Assembly (NCBI RefSeq): GCF_007997225.1
Contig: NZ_VORM01000011.1
Location: forward strand, 62,001 to 126,000
Source of the DNA: Subsaximicrobium wynnwilliamsii
Lineage (GTDB): Bacteria > Bacteroidota > Bacteroidia > Flavobacteriales > Flavobacteriaceae
Direction of reading: 5' to 3'
Length of the DNA stretch: 64,000 nucleotides
A program made the translations under genes and the position numbers. This document shows positions 26,401 through 34,619 of this stretch, piece after piece. The stretch's first letter is position 1. Each line of letters opens with the position of its first letter. The notes below the pieces were generated by a model. It did not search any database. It was not told the DNA's origin and worked only from the letters and a program-made list of their open reading frames with translations.

Positions 26401-27511
26401 ATGATAACATCAGATCAGATTAAAGATCTCCAAACCCGCCTCGACAAACTTAGGCACTATCTTTGACATAGATGCCAAACTTATAGAAATCTCAAACGAG
26501 GAAGAACAAACCTTCGACCCTAATTTTTGGAACGATTCCAAAAAAGCCGAAGTGATTATGAAATCCATCCGCGAGAAGAAAAATTGGGTCAAAGACTACA
26601 ATCTAGCCCAGACATTTGTTGAGGATCTTGAGGTCATCTACGAATTTTATAAAGAAGATGAAGCTTCGGCTGAAGATGTGCAGAATCGTTTTGAAAAAGC
26701 GCTTAACAGTATCGAAAAGTTGGAATTCAAAAATATGCTTTCCGAAGAAGGCGATTCTCTTAGCGCCGTATTGCAGATTACCGCTGGCGCTGGTGGAACA
26801 GAATCCTGTGATTGGGCAAGCATACTCATGCGCATGTACTTGATGTATGCCGAGAAGAGCGGATTCAAAGTCAAAGAACTCAACTTCCAAACTGGCGATG
26901 TGGCTGGCATCAAGACCGTGACTTTAGAAATTGAAGGCGATTTTGCCTTCGGCTGGCTCAAAGGTGAAAATGGCGTTCACCGTTTGGTGCGCATCTCACC
27001 ATTTGATAGCAATGCAAAAAGACATACAAGTTTTGCGTCGGTTTACGTGTATCCATTGGTGGATGACACCATTGAGATTGAAATCAATCCCGCCGACATT
27101 GAAATCACAACGGCACGCTCCTCTGGGGCTGGGGGTCAAAATGTGAACAAGGTAGAAACCAAAGTACAGTTAACACATAAACCAACTGGAATCCAAATTT
27201 CCTGTTCAGAAACCCGCTCGCAACATGATAACCGTTCACGGGCCATGCAAATGCTGAAATCACAGTTGTATGAAATTGAGCTGCAAAAGCAACTGGCGCA
27301 ACGTGAAGACATTGAAGCTGGCAAGATGAAGATTGAATGGGGCAGCCAAATTCGAAATTATGTACTGCATCCCTACAAATTGATCAAAGATGTGCGCTCT
27401 TCTCATGAAACCGGTAATGTAGACGCCGTATTGGATGGCGATATCGAGCCATTTCTAAAAGCCTATTTGATGATGATGGGACAGAAGGAAGAGGATAGTA
27501 ATCAGTTGTAA
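26401..27511 (+). CDS. prfB: Peptide chain release factor 2 with programmed +1 frameshift
   Basis: Frame 0 runs from ATG 26401 for 21 codons ([20 protein letters not shown], then L) to an in-frame TGA at 26464-26466. After a +1 slip on CTT-T the frame continues from GAC at 26465 to 27511, giving about 369 residues, the normal RF2 length. Domain 3 contains [20 protein letters not shown] with the GGQ that triggers peptide release; the SPF-type recognition motif appears as [13 protein letters not shown], which reads UGA/UAA. Frameshifting makes RF2 regulate itself, since low RF2 delays termination at UGA. A reader that ignores the shift would call a shorter gene from an internal ATG. Confidence 0.96.
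26449..26467 (+). promoter_or_regulatory. RF2 programmed frameshift site
   Basis: The site reads CTTAGGCACTATCTTTGAC. CTTTGAC is the conserved slip and stop context. The upstream AGG is the only Shine-Dalgarno-like stretch and lies 6 nt from CTT, not the 3 nt of the Escherichia coli AGGGGG-TAT-CTTTGA arrangement. Confidence 0.9.
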
Positions 27512-27908
27512 AGGAAGTGAAATAGACGGGAGACGGGAGAAGATGAAGATGAAGATGAAGATGAAATAGAAGTTGAAATTGAAATTGAACTTGATCCCGA
27601 TAACTATCGGGAGAAGATGATGGCGATAGAATTAGCTTTGAAGGAATTAAAATAGACGGGAGAAGATGAAGATGAAGATGAAGATGAAATAGAACTTGAA
27701 ATTGAACTTGAAGATGATGGCGATAGAATTAGCTTTGAAGGAATTAAAATAGACGAGAGAAGATGAAGATGAAGATGAAGATGAAGATGAAGATGAAATA
27801 GAAGTTGAATTTGAACTTGAACTTGAAATTGAAATTGAAATTGAAATTGAAATTGAAGTTGAATTTGAATTTGAACTTGAAATATAAGATGATGCCGATA
27901 GCTATCCG
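27512..27908. repeat. Compound purine-rich minisatellite after prfB
   Basis: Three long units begin with AATAGACGGGAGA-like text (27521, 27651, about 27747). Each continues with runs of GATGAA or GAAGAT, then GAAATT/GAACTT words, and closes with GATGATGGCGATAGAATTAG or a decayed form of it. The inner words have a period of 6, but GACGGGA at the left edge has a period of 7. A TCCCGATAACTATCGGGA hairpin lies at about 27595-27612. No start codon opens a sensible protein. Confidence 0.8.
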
Positions 27909-27964
27909 AACTTGAAACTTTGAACTTTGAACCTTGTAACCTTAAACCTTAAATTTTTAAAATC
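27909..27964. repeat. 7-bp periodic tract (AACTTTG type) ending at a start codon
   Basis: Eight words cut without slip: AACTTGA, AACTTTG, AACTTTG, AACCTTG, TAACCTT, AAACCTT, AAATTTT, TAAAATC. The last word touches the ATG of the HAD gene at 27965. Confidence 0.8.
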
Positions 27965-28585
27965 ATGAAGACATCCATAAACACCATCATATTTGATTTA
28001 GGAGGCGTACTCATTGACTGGAATCCCGAGTATGTTTACTTAGATGTTTTCAATGGCGACCGGAAGAAGATGGAATGGTTTTTTGAGACCGTCTGCACCC
28101 ACGATTGGAATGAAAATCAAGATGCTGGCTACCCCTTAAAACAGGCCACTGAAGATCGCATCGCGATGTTTCCGGAGCATGAGGAATTGATTCGCATGTT
28201 CTATGGGTGTTGGGAGGACATGTTGGGCGGCGCTATTGAAGGTACTGTTTCCATCCTTAAAAAACTCATTGATCATCCCAATTATAAAGTCGTGGCATTG
28301 ACCAATTGGAGTGCCGAGACTTTCCCAATTGCTTTGGAGCGATTTGAGTTCTTGCATTGGTTTGAAGGCATTTTGGTGTCTGGCGCTGAGCAAACCAGAA
28401 AACCATTTCCAGAAATTTATGAGCTTACACTGGATCGTTTTAATATCACTGCGGAAAATGCCCTGTTTATCGATGACAATCTGCGCAATATCAAGGCTGC
28501 GGAAGCCATGGGAATTAACGGAATCCATTTTGAATCGCCAGAGCAATTGGAAACCGAACTTTTGAAAAACGATGTCCTCTTATGA
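27965..28585 (+). CDS. HAD-superfamily phosphatase (YihX-like)
   Basis: The 206-residue protein has the haloacid dehalogenase motifs: motif I FDLGGVLIDWN (nucleophile Asp in DLGG, with the second Asp replaced by Gly, as in some YihX-like and epoxide-hydrolase-N-like members), motif II VVALTNWSAE, motif III Lys in RKPFPEIYEL and motif IV LFIDDNLRNIKAAEAMG. An alpha-helical cap lies between motifs I and II. It should hydrolyse a small phosphate ester. The gene overlaps arsC by 4 bp (ATGA), so both are translationally coupled. Its 5' end directly follows a heptamer tract, leaving no obvious promoter. Confidence 0.88.
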   Translation: MKTSINTIIFDLGGVLIDWNPEYVYLDVFNGDRKKMEWFFETVCTHDWNENQDAGYPLKQATEDRIAMFPEHEELIRMFYGCWEDMLGGAIEGTVSILKKLIDHPNYKVVALTNWSAETFPIALERFEFLHWFEGILVSGAEQTRKPFPEIYELTLDRFNITAENALFIDDNLRNIKAAEAMGINGIHFESPEQLETELLKNDVLL

Positions 28586-28923
28586 TCACTATTTATCACA
28601 ATCCGCGTTGCAGCAAATCCAGACAAGGGCTTGAGATTTTGAAAAATTCAGGGCAGGAATTTGAAATCATCAACTATCTCAAGGATCCGCTTTCCGAAGA
28701 AAAATTAAGACAGATCCTTGCGCTATTAAACATTGCCCCTATCGCTTTAGTGCGACAAAACGAAACCATCTGGAAAAGCGATTACAAGGGAAAAACCTTG
28801 ACTGAGGATGAGATCATTTCTGCTATGGCAAAGCATCCCAAATTGATTGAGCGACCAATTGTAATTAATCAAGATAAAGCCATAATTGGCAGGCCTCCTG
28901 CTTTGATCGCCTCCCTTCTTTAG
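28582..28923 (+). CDS. arsC: ArsC-family (glutaredoxin-type) reductase
   Basis: The 113-residue protein begins ITIYHNPRCSKSRQGLEIL, with the HNPRCSKSR active-site loop of glutaredoxin-dependent arsenate reductases (nucleophilic Cys9). A KHPKLIERPIVINQDKAIIG segment and an IGRPP-like C-terminus are also typical. It may reduce arsenate, or be a YfgD/Spx-like relative of unknown substrate. No arsenite pump or arsR is nearby, which argues against a dedicated arsenic operon. Its start overlaps the HAD gene's stop by 4 bp. Confidence 0.85.
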   Translation: MITIYHNPRCSKSRQGLEILKNSGQEFEIINYLKDPLSEEKLRQILALLNIAPIALVRQNETIWKSDYKGKTLTEDEIISAMAKHPKLIERPIVINQDKAIIGRPPALIASLL

Positions 28924-28996
28924 ACCACCTTTAACTAATATTTAACGGGGTAACCCTACTCTAACCTTTATTTTTACAAACCTAATCACAGCTATT

Positions 28997-29407
28997 ATGT
29001 CAAGAATTTTATTAGTCCTTTGTCTTACCCTTGCACTTCAAACCACAGTCTTTTCGCAAACTAACAACGAAGCGCGTCAAAAGGAAAAATACGAGGAAAA
29101 GGTCGAAGAAAACAAACAAAAATACATTCAGGATTTTTTGAAATCCCTGGATGTGGATGCGTTTCAAAAGGAAATCATCTATCAAAGCATAGACACCTAT
29201 TTTGATGAGGTAACGAAAATCCAAACCTTCGGTCTTAAAAGTTATGAAATGAAAGATGAAATAGACAAGATGCGAAGACGCCATTTTGCCGATGTTCGAA
29301 CCATTGTTTCAGAAGAGGTCATGCAAAGAATCGAGGATGCGGTAACTGGTAAATGGGATCCGAAAAAGGATAAGAAGAAACAAAAAAAATCCAGACGCGA
29401 TAAATAG
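28997..29407 (+). CDS. Secreted helical protein upstream of a TonB-linked receptor
   Basis: The 136-residue product has a signal peptide (SRILLVLCLTLALQTTVFSQ) and a charged, mostly helical mature part with a coiled segment (ARQKEKYEEKVEENKQKYIQ), then FLKSLDVDAFQKEIIYQSID and a strongly basic tail (KWDPKKDKKKQKKSRRDK). The pattern resembles the CpxP/Spy-like small periplasmic helical proteins, but I cannot place it firmly. Only 13 bp separate it from the receptor gene, so the two form an operon and it may help assemble or regulate the barrel protein. Confidence 0.7.
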   Translation: MSRILLVLCLTLALQTTVFSQTNNEARQKEKYEEKVEENKQKYIQDFLKSLDVDAFQKEIIYQSIDTYFDEVTKIQTFGLKSYEMKDEIDKMRRRHFADVRTIVSEEVMQRIEDAVTGKWDPKKDKKKQKKSRRDK

Positions 29408-29420
29408 AGAACAGCAACAC

Positions 29421-31937
29421 ATGAATCAAATTTTATCTGCACTTAGCCTAATGTTCTTATGTAGTTTGAGTTCGCTCTCTGCACAAAATAAAATCAACAT
29501 CTCAGGCACTGTTGTAGATTCACAAGAAAAATACCCTTTAGAATATGCGACGATCTCTTTTTTCAATCCCAATGGGAGTGAAGCGATTGAAGGCGGCATC
29601 ACTGATCTTGAGGGAAAATTCAATATTGAGGTGGTTCCTGGCAATTACGACCTAAAGATTGAATACCTCTCCTACAAATCAAAGACCTATAAAAATAAAT
29701 CTCTCACAAAAGCTATGGATTTGGGTACCGTTGGTCTCGAAGTGGATATGGCAGCTTTAGATCAAGTAACAATTGTGGCTGAACGTACCACGGTCGAAAT
29801 CAAGCTCGATAAGAAAATATATAATATTGGCTCAGATCTTACCACGGCAGGCGGTACCGTGAGTGATGCCCTTAACAATGTCCCATCAGTAGCGGTAGAT
29901 GTTGAAGGGGGGATTAGTTTACGCGGTAATGAGAACGTCACGATATTGATCAATGGAAAACCTTCAGCCATGGCAGGATTTGGCGACACCAACGTATTGA
30001 GCCAATTGCCTGCAGAAGCCATTGAACGCGTTGAGGTAATAACCTCTCCTTCCGCGAGATATGACGCCGAAGGCACTGCGGGGATTTTAAACATTATACT
30101 CAGACAAAAGGAAACGCTTGGTTTCAACGGCTCCATAACACTCAATTTAGGTAATCCCGATCTTGCGGGAATTGCTGCCAACTTGAATTACAGGACTGAA
30201 AAATTCAACCTGTTCTCCAATATAGGTTTTAGATATGACGATGCGCCGCGAAACAGTTTTAGTGATGCCAATTACTTTGACCGATTGATAGACGGCGCAT
30301 TGCGTTCACCGGAATACGAGCGTATTGTAGAAGACCAACAGGTAGAACGAAACAACCGTGGTTACAACGCCAATGTGGGTATGGAGTATTTTTTATCTGA
30401 TAAAACGTCGCTCACCGGAAGTATCTTTTACCGCTATAAGGAAGATGCCGACATTTCAAATAATGATAGTGAGCGCTTCAATAACAATGCAATTGTAGAG
30501 CGCACCTTAAGGATAGAGCGGGAAAATCAAGATGAGAACAGTTATCAATTGGCACTCAATTACATGACCAAGTTTAATGATGAAGGGCATGAATTAACTG
30601 CAGATTTTCAGTTTGAAGAGGATCGCGAAAATCAAAACACCTTTATCAACGAGGATTATCTCCTCACACAAGATGCAGCAACAGTTCCTTTTCAAAAAGA
30701 ACAAATTTTTGCTACAGAAGATCAAAAAGAGTTTCTTTTTCAAGCCGATTATGTCTTGCCCATTGGTGAGGATGCTCGATTTGAAGCGGGTTACCGAGGC
30801 AATTTTGAAAACGAAATCACTGATTATAGGCTAGAACAGGAAGATTTGAGCGACGCTTCGTTTTTTGTAAACGACACCATTACCAACCTATTTGATTACG
30901 AGGAAAACGTCAATGCGGTCTATTCGCAATACGGCAACAAATTTGGCAAATTCTCATTTCTTTTGGGTCTGCGTTTGGAAAACACCCAGCTTAAAGGCAC
31001 TATTGATTCCAGATTATCTGATGAAGAATTAGTGGAAGCCTTTGGTTTCCCTATCGATACCGACTTCAATAATAATTATTTAGGGCTTTTCCCTACGGTT
31101 AACTTGATTTATAACCTAGGCAAGGACGAGGATCAGGAAGAAAGCCTTACTTTGGGTTATAATAGACGTATTAATAGACCTAGAAGTTGGTATATCAATC
31201 CGTTCCCTACGCGTTCTAGCCGTACCAGGGTTTTTCAGGGTAATCCCAATTTAAATCCGGCCTTCTCCAGTGCCTTCGATTTAGGCTATTTGAAACGTTG
31301 GGATAAATTCACATGGACCACTTCCGTTTATTACCAATACGAAAGCGATTCTTTTGAGCGCGTTGAGGAAAATACGGGGCAACGAACTACAGATGGCATT
31401 GACATCATACGAACCATTCCGGTAAATTTATCCAACAATATAAGAACTGGAGCAGAATTAGGCATTCTCTACAATCCAAAAAAATGGTTGCGATTGAATA
31501 GCAGTATCAATTTCTTTCAGTTTAAAACTGAAGGCGAATTCAACGGCATCGACTACGGCGCAAAAAATACAAGTTGGTTCGCACGTTTCAGCGGAAAAGT
31601 GACGCTACCTGGCAATATTGACTGGCAAACCAATGCATTCTATCGAGGTGCTGAGGAAGGTGCGCAGACCAGGACCGAGGGTCTCTTTTCTATGGATTTA
31701 GCCATCAGCAAGGAAGTCTTAAAGAATAAAGCAACGGTTTCATTGAATGTTCGGGATGTATTCAACTCCAGAATAAGAAATCAATTTACCACTACTGAAT
31801 TTTTCCAGCGTTATTCAGAGTCCCAATGGAGACAACGCCAAGTGACCTTATCACTGCTGTATCGCTTTAATATGAAGAAAGAAAAATCACGTAACGGAAG
31901 CCGCGAAAATGGAAATGAATTTGAGTTTGAAGGATAG
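29421..31937 (+). CDS. Outer-membrane TonB-dependent-receptor-like beta-barrel protein
   Basis: The 838-residue protein has a signal peptide (about 1-21), a CarboxypepD-reg-like domain (about 25-108: INISGTVVDSQEKYPLEYAT), a plug domain (about 120-225: IYNIGSDLTTAGGTVSDALN, GGISLRGNENVTILINGKPS, PAEAIERVEVITSPSARYDA) and then a 22-strand-type barrel to the C-terminus. The 'NNVPSVAVDVEGGISLRGN' phrase is typical of the outer membrane beta-barrel family 3 (PF14905-like) receptors of Bacteroidota. No SusD partner is encoded nearby, so it is unlikely to be a SusC. The ligand is unknown. The C-terminal tail is basic and polar (KKEKSRNGSRENGNEFEFEG). Confidence 0.88.
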   Translation: MNQILSALSLMFLCSLSSLSAQNKINISGTVVDSQEKYPLEYATISFFNPNGSEAIEGGITDLEGKFNIEVVPGNYDLKIEYLSYKSKTYKNKSLTKAMDLGTVGLEVDMAALDQVTIVAERTTVEIKLDKKIYNIGSDLTTAGGTVSDALNNVPSVAVDVEGGISLRGNENVTILINGKPSAMAGFGDTNVLSQLPAEAIERVEVITSPSARYDAEGTAGILNIILRQKETLGFNGSITLNLGNPDLAGIAANLNYRTEKFNLFSNIGFRYDDAPRNSFSDANYFDRLIDGALRSPEYERIVEDQQVERNNRGYNANVGMEYFLSDKTSLTGSIFYRYKEDADISNNDSERFNNNAIVERTLRIERENQDENSYQLALNYMTKFNDEGHELTADFQFEEDRENQNTFINEDYLLTQDAATVPFQKEQIFATEDQKEFLFQADYVLPIGEDARFEAGYRGNFENEITDYRLEQEDLSDASFFVNDTITNLFDYEENVNAVYSQYGNKFGKFSFLLGLRLENTQLKGTIDSRLSDEELVEAFGFPIDTDFNNNYLGLFPTVNLIYNLGKDEDQEESLTLGYNRRINRPRSWYINPFPTRSSRTRVFQGNPNLNPAFSSAFDLGYLKRWDKFTWTTSVYYQYESDSFERVEENTGQRTTDGIDIIRTIPVNLSNNIRTGAELGILYNPKKWLRLNSSINFFQFKTEGEFNGIDYGAKNTSWFARFSGKVTLPGNIDWQTNAFYRGAEEGAQTRTEGLFSMDLAISKEVLKNKATVSLNVRDVFNSRIRNQFTTTEFFQRYSESQWRQRQVTLSLLYRFNMKKEKSRNGSRENGNEFEFEG

Positions 31938-31957
31938 TTTTTAAGTTTGAAATAGCA

Positions 31958-32013
31958 AGTAGTTAGTGGGTAGTGGGTAGTTGTTAGTTGTTAGTTGTTA
32001 GTTGTTAGTTGGA
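31958..32013. repeat. 7-bp periodic tract (AGTTGTT type) after the receptor gene
   Basis: Eight words cut without slip: AGTAGTT, AGTGGGT, AGTGGGT, then AGTTGTT four times, then AGTTGGA. It starts 20 bp after the receptor stop codon. Confidence 0.9.
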
Positions 32014-32057
32014 TAGACAAAAAGTAAAAGAATTAGCTTTACAAAAAGATGCAAACG

Positions 32058-32089
32058 AAAAAAGGAAGTCAAATTGACTTCCTTTTTTT
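32058..32089. terminator. Bidirectional intrinsic terminator
   Basis: AAAAAAGGAAGTCA pairs with TGACTTCCTTTTTT around a 3-nt AAT loop. It serves the convergent receptor gene (+) and the small membrane protein gene (-). Confidence 0.9.
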
Positions 32090-32110
32090 ATGATAAAAAC
32101 CGAGTATTTT

Positions 32111-32302
32111 TTAGTGACTCAATTGTTCTTCTTTTTCTCTTTTCGCTTTCTTTTCAGCCTTATATTCTTGGAAACGCTCCAATAAAGAACCACCGATCCA
32201 GTAAGGCACAACGAAAGTAATTAAAAATATCATCAACCAAAAACCTAAGGTTAAAATGGCTAAAAACGCTAAAAATCCTAAATATTGGTCAAATTCAAAC
32301 AT
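32111..32302 (-). CDS. Small membrane protein
   Basis: I take ATG 32302 as the start because a GTG seven codons upstream would begin inside the promoter. The 63-residue product opens FEFDQYLGFLAFLAILTLGF and has two adjacent hydrophobic segments (about 7-45), then a charged helical tail (ERFQEYKAEKKAKREKEEQL). No family is recognised. The promoter (TTG, 20 bp, TATCTTTG) and a downstream terminator give it a complete transcription unit, which makes it more credible than its length alone would. Confidence 0.65.
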   Translation of the reverse strand: MFEFDQYLGFLAFLAILTLGFWLMIFLITFVVPYWIGGSLLERFQEYKAEKKAKREKEEQLSH

Positions 32303-32322
32303 CTGTACTTTTTTTGTTGTCA

Positions 32323-32353
32323 CAAAGATATAATAAAGAGTTTTATTTTACAA
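32323..32353 (-). promoter_or_regulatory. Promoter of the small membrane protein gene
   Basis: On the minus strand TTG (32351-32353) is followed after 20 bp by TATCTTTG (32323-32330), a full Bacteroidota-type promoter. The transcript would start about 10-15 nt before the ATG at 32302. Confidence 0.65.
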
Positions 32354-32767
32354 TAGTTTGTTTGGGTTTTATTAACAGGGTTATTAAGAAGCAGGCCTAT
32401 CTCAAAGCCAATGTTGGTGTTTTTGAGCTTCAAATGACCAAATTGTAAAACCCAATTTTAAAATCTTCCGAACAAAATAAAAATTTTCGAAATACCATTG
32501 CTGTTTTTTAGAAAAAGACCTTCCACTGAATATTAATAGAAGCTTCCTATCCCAGATGACATGTAAATTGGTACTTCAGCCTTCAGCAAAACCAAAAGTA
32601 AACGCTTCGTTACTTGGGCTCGTTTTAAGTGAACCAATTACGCTTCAAAAAAGAGGACCAGCACATAAATTTTGTCAATTGAACATTCCCTAATGCCTGA
32701 CCTATCAAAATATAAAATTACGCGTTAATCCATCAGCATTTCAATTATTTTTGCCGCATTATAACGA
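32354..32767. other. Intergenic region upstream of the second 98-bp repeat
   Basis: About 410 bp without a supportable gene on either strand. It is AT-rich. No coding relic or clear hairpin stands out before the repeat at 32768. Confidence 0.45.
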
Positions 32768-32865
32768 AAATCAATACCCTCGGGGCTAGCCCACAAGGTA
32801 TGAATTAGAAAATGTCCTTTGTATTTCGAGGCAAGCCTCGGGGAATAGAACCCTCTGGAGGGATT
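32768..32865. repeat. 98-bp dispersed structured repeat, copy 2
   Basis: Partner of 25035-25132 (87 of 98 identical, same orientation, no gaps). Here the first stem reads GGGGCTAGCCC, and the CGAGGCAAGCCTCG and CCCTCTGGAGGG stems are intact. It ends about 125 bp before fumC. Confidence 0.85.
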
Positions 32866-32955
32866 TAAACAATGCCAGAAGCTAATCTAAGTATCGATTT
32901 CTTCGGAATTGCCTTCAAACCGCAAAATTTACTTACAAAAAACATCGAAAACCCC

Positions 32956-32963
32956 TAACTTTG
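32956..32963 (+). promoter_or_regulatory. -7 box of the fumC promoter
   Basis: TAACTTTG fits TAnnTTTG, 26 bp before the ATG at 32990. The position supports that ATG over the ATG-like starts further upstream. Confidence 0.55.
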
Positions 32964-32989
32964 TAAGACACCAAAAATCAGTGATAATT

Positions 32990-34387
32990 ATGGATTATAG
33001 AATAGAAAAAGACACCATGGGCGAAGTCCAGGTACCTGCCGATAAACTTTGGGGCGCACAAACCGAACGTTCCCGAAATAACTTTAAAATTGGGCCTTCT
33101 GCCTCAATGCCATTGGAGATCATTTATGGTTTTGCCTATCTCAAGAAAGCAGCAGCATATACCAATAATGAGCTTGAAGTACTTTCCGAAGAGAAAAGAG
33201 ACATGATTGCAGAAGTTTGCGACGAGATTTTGGAAGGAAAGCATGACGATCAATTTCCTCTGGTAATCTGGCAAACCGGTTCTGGCACGCAAAGCAATAT
33301 GAATGTGAATGAAGTCATTGCCAACCGTGCTCACCAAATTGCAGGCAAAACCATAGGCGAAGGCGAAAAGACCATCCAACCCAATGACGATGTGAACAAA
33401 TCACAGTCTTCAAATGACACCTTCCCTACCGGAATGCACATCGCGATTTACAAAAAAATCGTTGAGAACACCATTCACGGCGTCATCACCTTAAGAAATA
33501 CGCTACACAATAAATCACAGGAATTTAAGGAAATAGTCAAAATTGGGCGCACTCACTTGATGGATGCGACACCAATCACACTCGGCCAAGAATTTTCTGG
33601 TTATGTTTCCCAGCTGGACCACGGCATTAAAGCATTGGAAAACACACTACCGCACTTGGCGGAATTAGCCTTGGGTGGCACCGCAGTTGGCACAGGACTT
33701 AACACACCTAAAGGCTATAGCGAATTGGTAGCCAGCTATATTGCGAAATTTACCGGTTTACCTTTTGTTACCGCAGAAAATAAATTTGAAGCACTTGCAG
33801 CACATGATGCCTTGGTAGAAACCCATGGTGCACTCAAACAATTGGCAGTGGCATTGAATAAGATTGCCAATGACATTAGAATGTTGGCGTCTGGACCTCG
33901 AAGCGGTATTGGCGAGATTACCATCCCTGCCAATGAGCCAGGAAGTTCCATAATGCCAGGAAAAGTGAACCCTACCCAATGTGAGGCCTTGACCATGGTT
34001 TGCGCCCAAGTGATTGGAAACGATGTTGCGGTCACAGTTGGTGGCACACAGGGGCACTATGAGCTCAACGTATTCAAGCCGGTCATGGCAGCCAATGTGT
34101 TACAATCGGCTCAATTGATTGGTGATGCTTGCCTTAGTTTTGAAGCACATTGTGCTAATGGCATCGCCCCAAATAAAGAAGTGATCAAGCAATTACTGAA
34201 TAATTCCTTGATGCTGGTTACTGCATTAAATACCAAGATTGGCTATTATAAAGCTGCAGAAATCGCTAATACTGCCCATAAAAACGGAACCACCTTGAAA
34301 GAAGAAGCCATCAATTTGGGTTATGTTTCGGCCGAGGATTATGACAAATGGGTAAATCCCAAGGACATGGTTGGCGAAATCAAGTAA
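32990..34387 (+). CDS. fumC: Class II fumarate hydratase
   Basis: I start the gene at ATG 32990 ([20 protein letters not shown]), because the -7 box lies just upstream and the 27 extra codons before it do not resemble the family. The 465-residue protein has the class II motifs: [45 protein letters not shown] and the signature [15 protein letters not shown] that carries the mobile catalytic loop. It interconverts fumarate and malate in the TCA cycle, without an iron-sulfur cluster. It is monocistronic. An odd feature follows the stop codon: a T9SS-like tail in the same frame (34388-34504). Confidence 0.96.
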   Translation: MDYRIEKDTMGEVQVPADKLWGAQTERSRNNFKIGPSASMPLEIIYGFAYLKKAAAYTNNELEVLSEEKRDMIAEVCDEILEGKHDDQFPLVIWQTGSGTQSNMNVNEVIANRAHQIAGKTIGEGEKTIQPNDDVNKSQSSNDTFPTGMHIAIYKKIVENTIHGVITLRNTLHNKSQEFKEIVKIGRTHLMDATPITLGQEFSGYVSQLDHGIKALENTLPHLAELALGGTAVGTGLNTPKGYSELVASYIAKFTGLPFVTAENKFEALAAHDALVETHGALKQLAVALNKIANDIRMLASGPRSGIGEITIPANEPGSSIMPGKVNPTQCEALTMVCAQVIGNDVAVTVGGTQGHYELNVFKPVMAANVLQSAQLIGDACLSFEAHCANGIAPNKEVIKQLLNNSLMLVTALNTKIGYYKAAEIANTAHKNGTTLKEEAINLGYVSAEDYDKWVNPKDMVGEIK

Positions 34388-34504
34388 GAAGGAAAGCTCG
34401 GCTTAAAAAGTAAAGTTGCGAATACTGAACGTATTGATGTATCTGGCTTCGCCCATGGATTTTACAGCATTCAATTTGTGAATGGGCAAGGTACTGTCAA
34501 GTGA
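34388..34504 (+). pseudogene. Remnant of a type IX secretion C-terminal sorting domain
   Basis: Directly after the fumC stop and in its frame, 38 codons end in TGA at 34502 and read LKSKVANTERIDVSGFAHGF, then YSIQFVNGQGTVK. The pattern (polar strand, idvSgla.GfYsiqf.n, K at the end) is that of the type A sorting tail of secreted flavobacterial proteins. There is no start and no cargo domain, so it should be the last piece of a lost secreted-protein gene. Confidence 0.6.
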
Positions 34505-34536
34505 ATTAAAAAATAAGTGAATTTTAATTGAGTTGT

Positions 34537-34567
34537 AAAAGCGCTGGCCAATTGGTTGGCGCTTTTT
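34537..34567 (+). terminator. Intrinsic terminator downstream of fumC
   Basis: AAAAGCGC (34537-34544) pairs with GCGCTTTT (34559-34566) around a loop that itself contains GGCCAATTGGTT, followed by a T-run. It precedes hutI by 50 bp. Confidence 0.8.
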
Positions 34568-34619
34568 GATTTATGCATGTCTTATTTTTTGACTAATTTT
34601 AGCATCTAAATGTAATTTC

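Noticed and set aside
27541-27660. Acidic frame (repeated Glu-Asp and Glu-Ile pairs) in the satellite
   Set aside because: It has no start codon, ends within 40 codons and follows directly from the 6-bp word repeats.
27512-27964. CRISPR-like array
   Set aside because: Repeats are continuous short words without unique spacers, and no cas genes are present.
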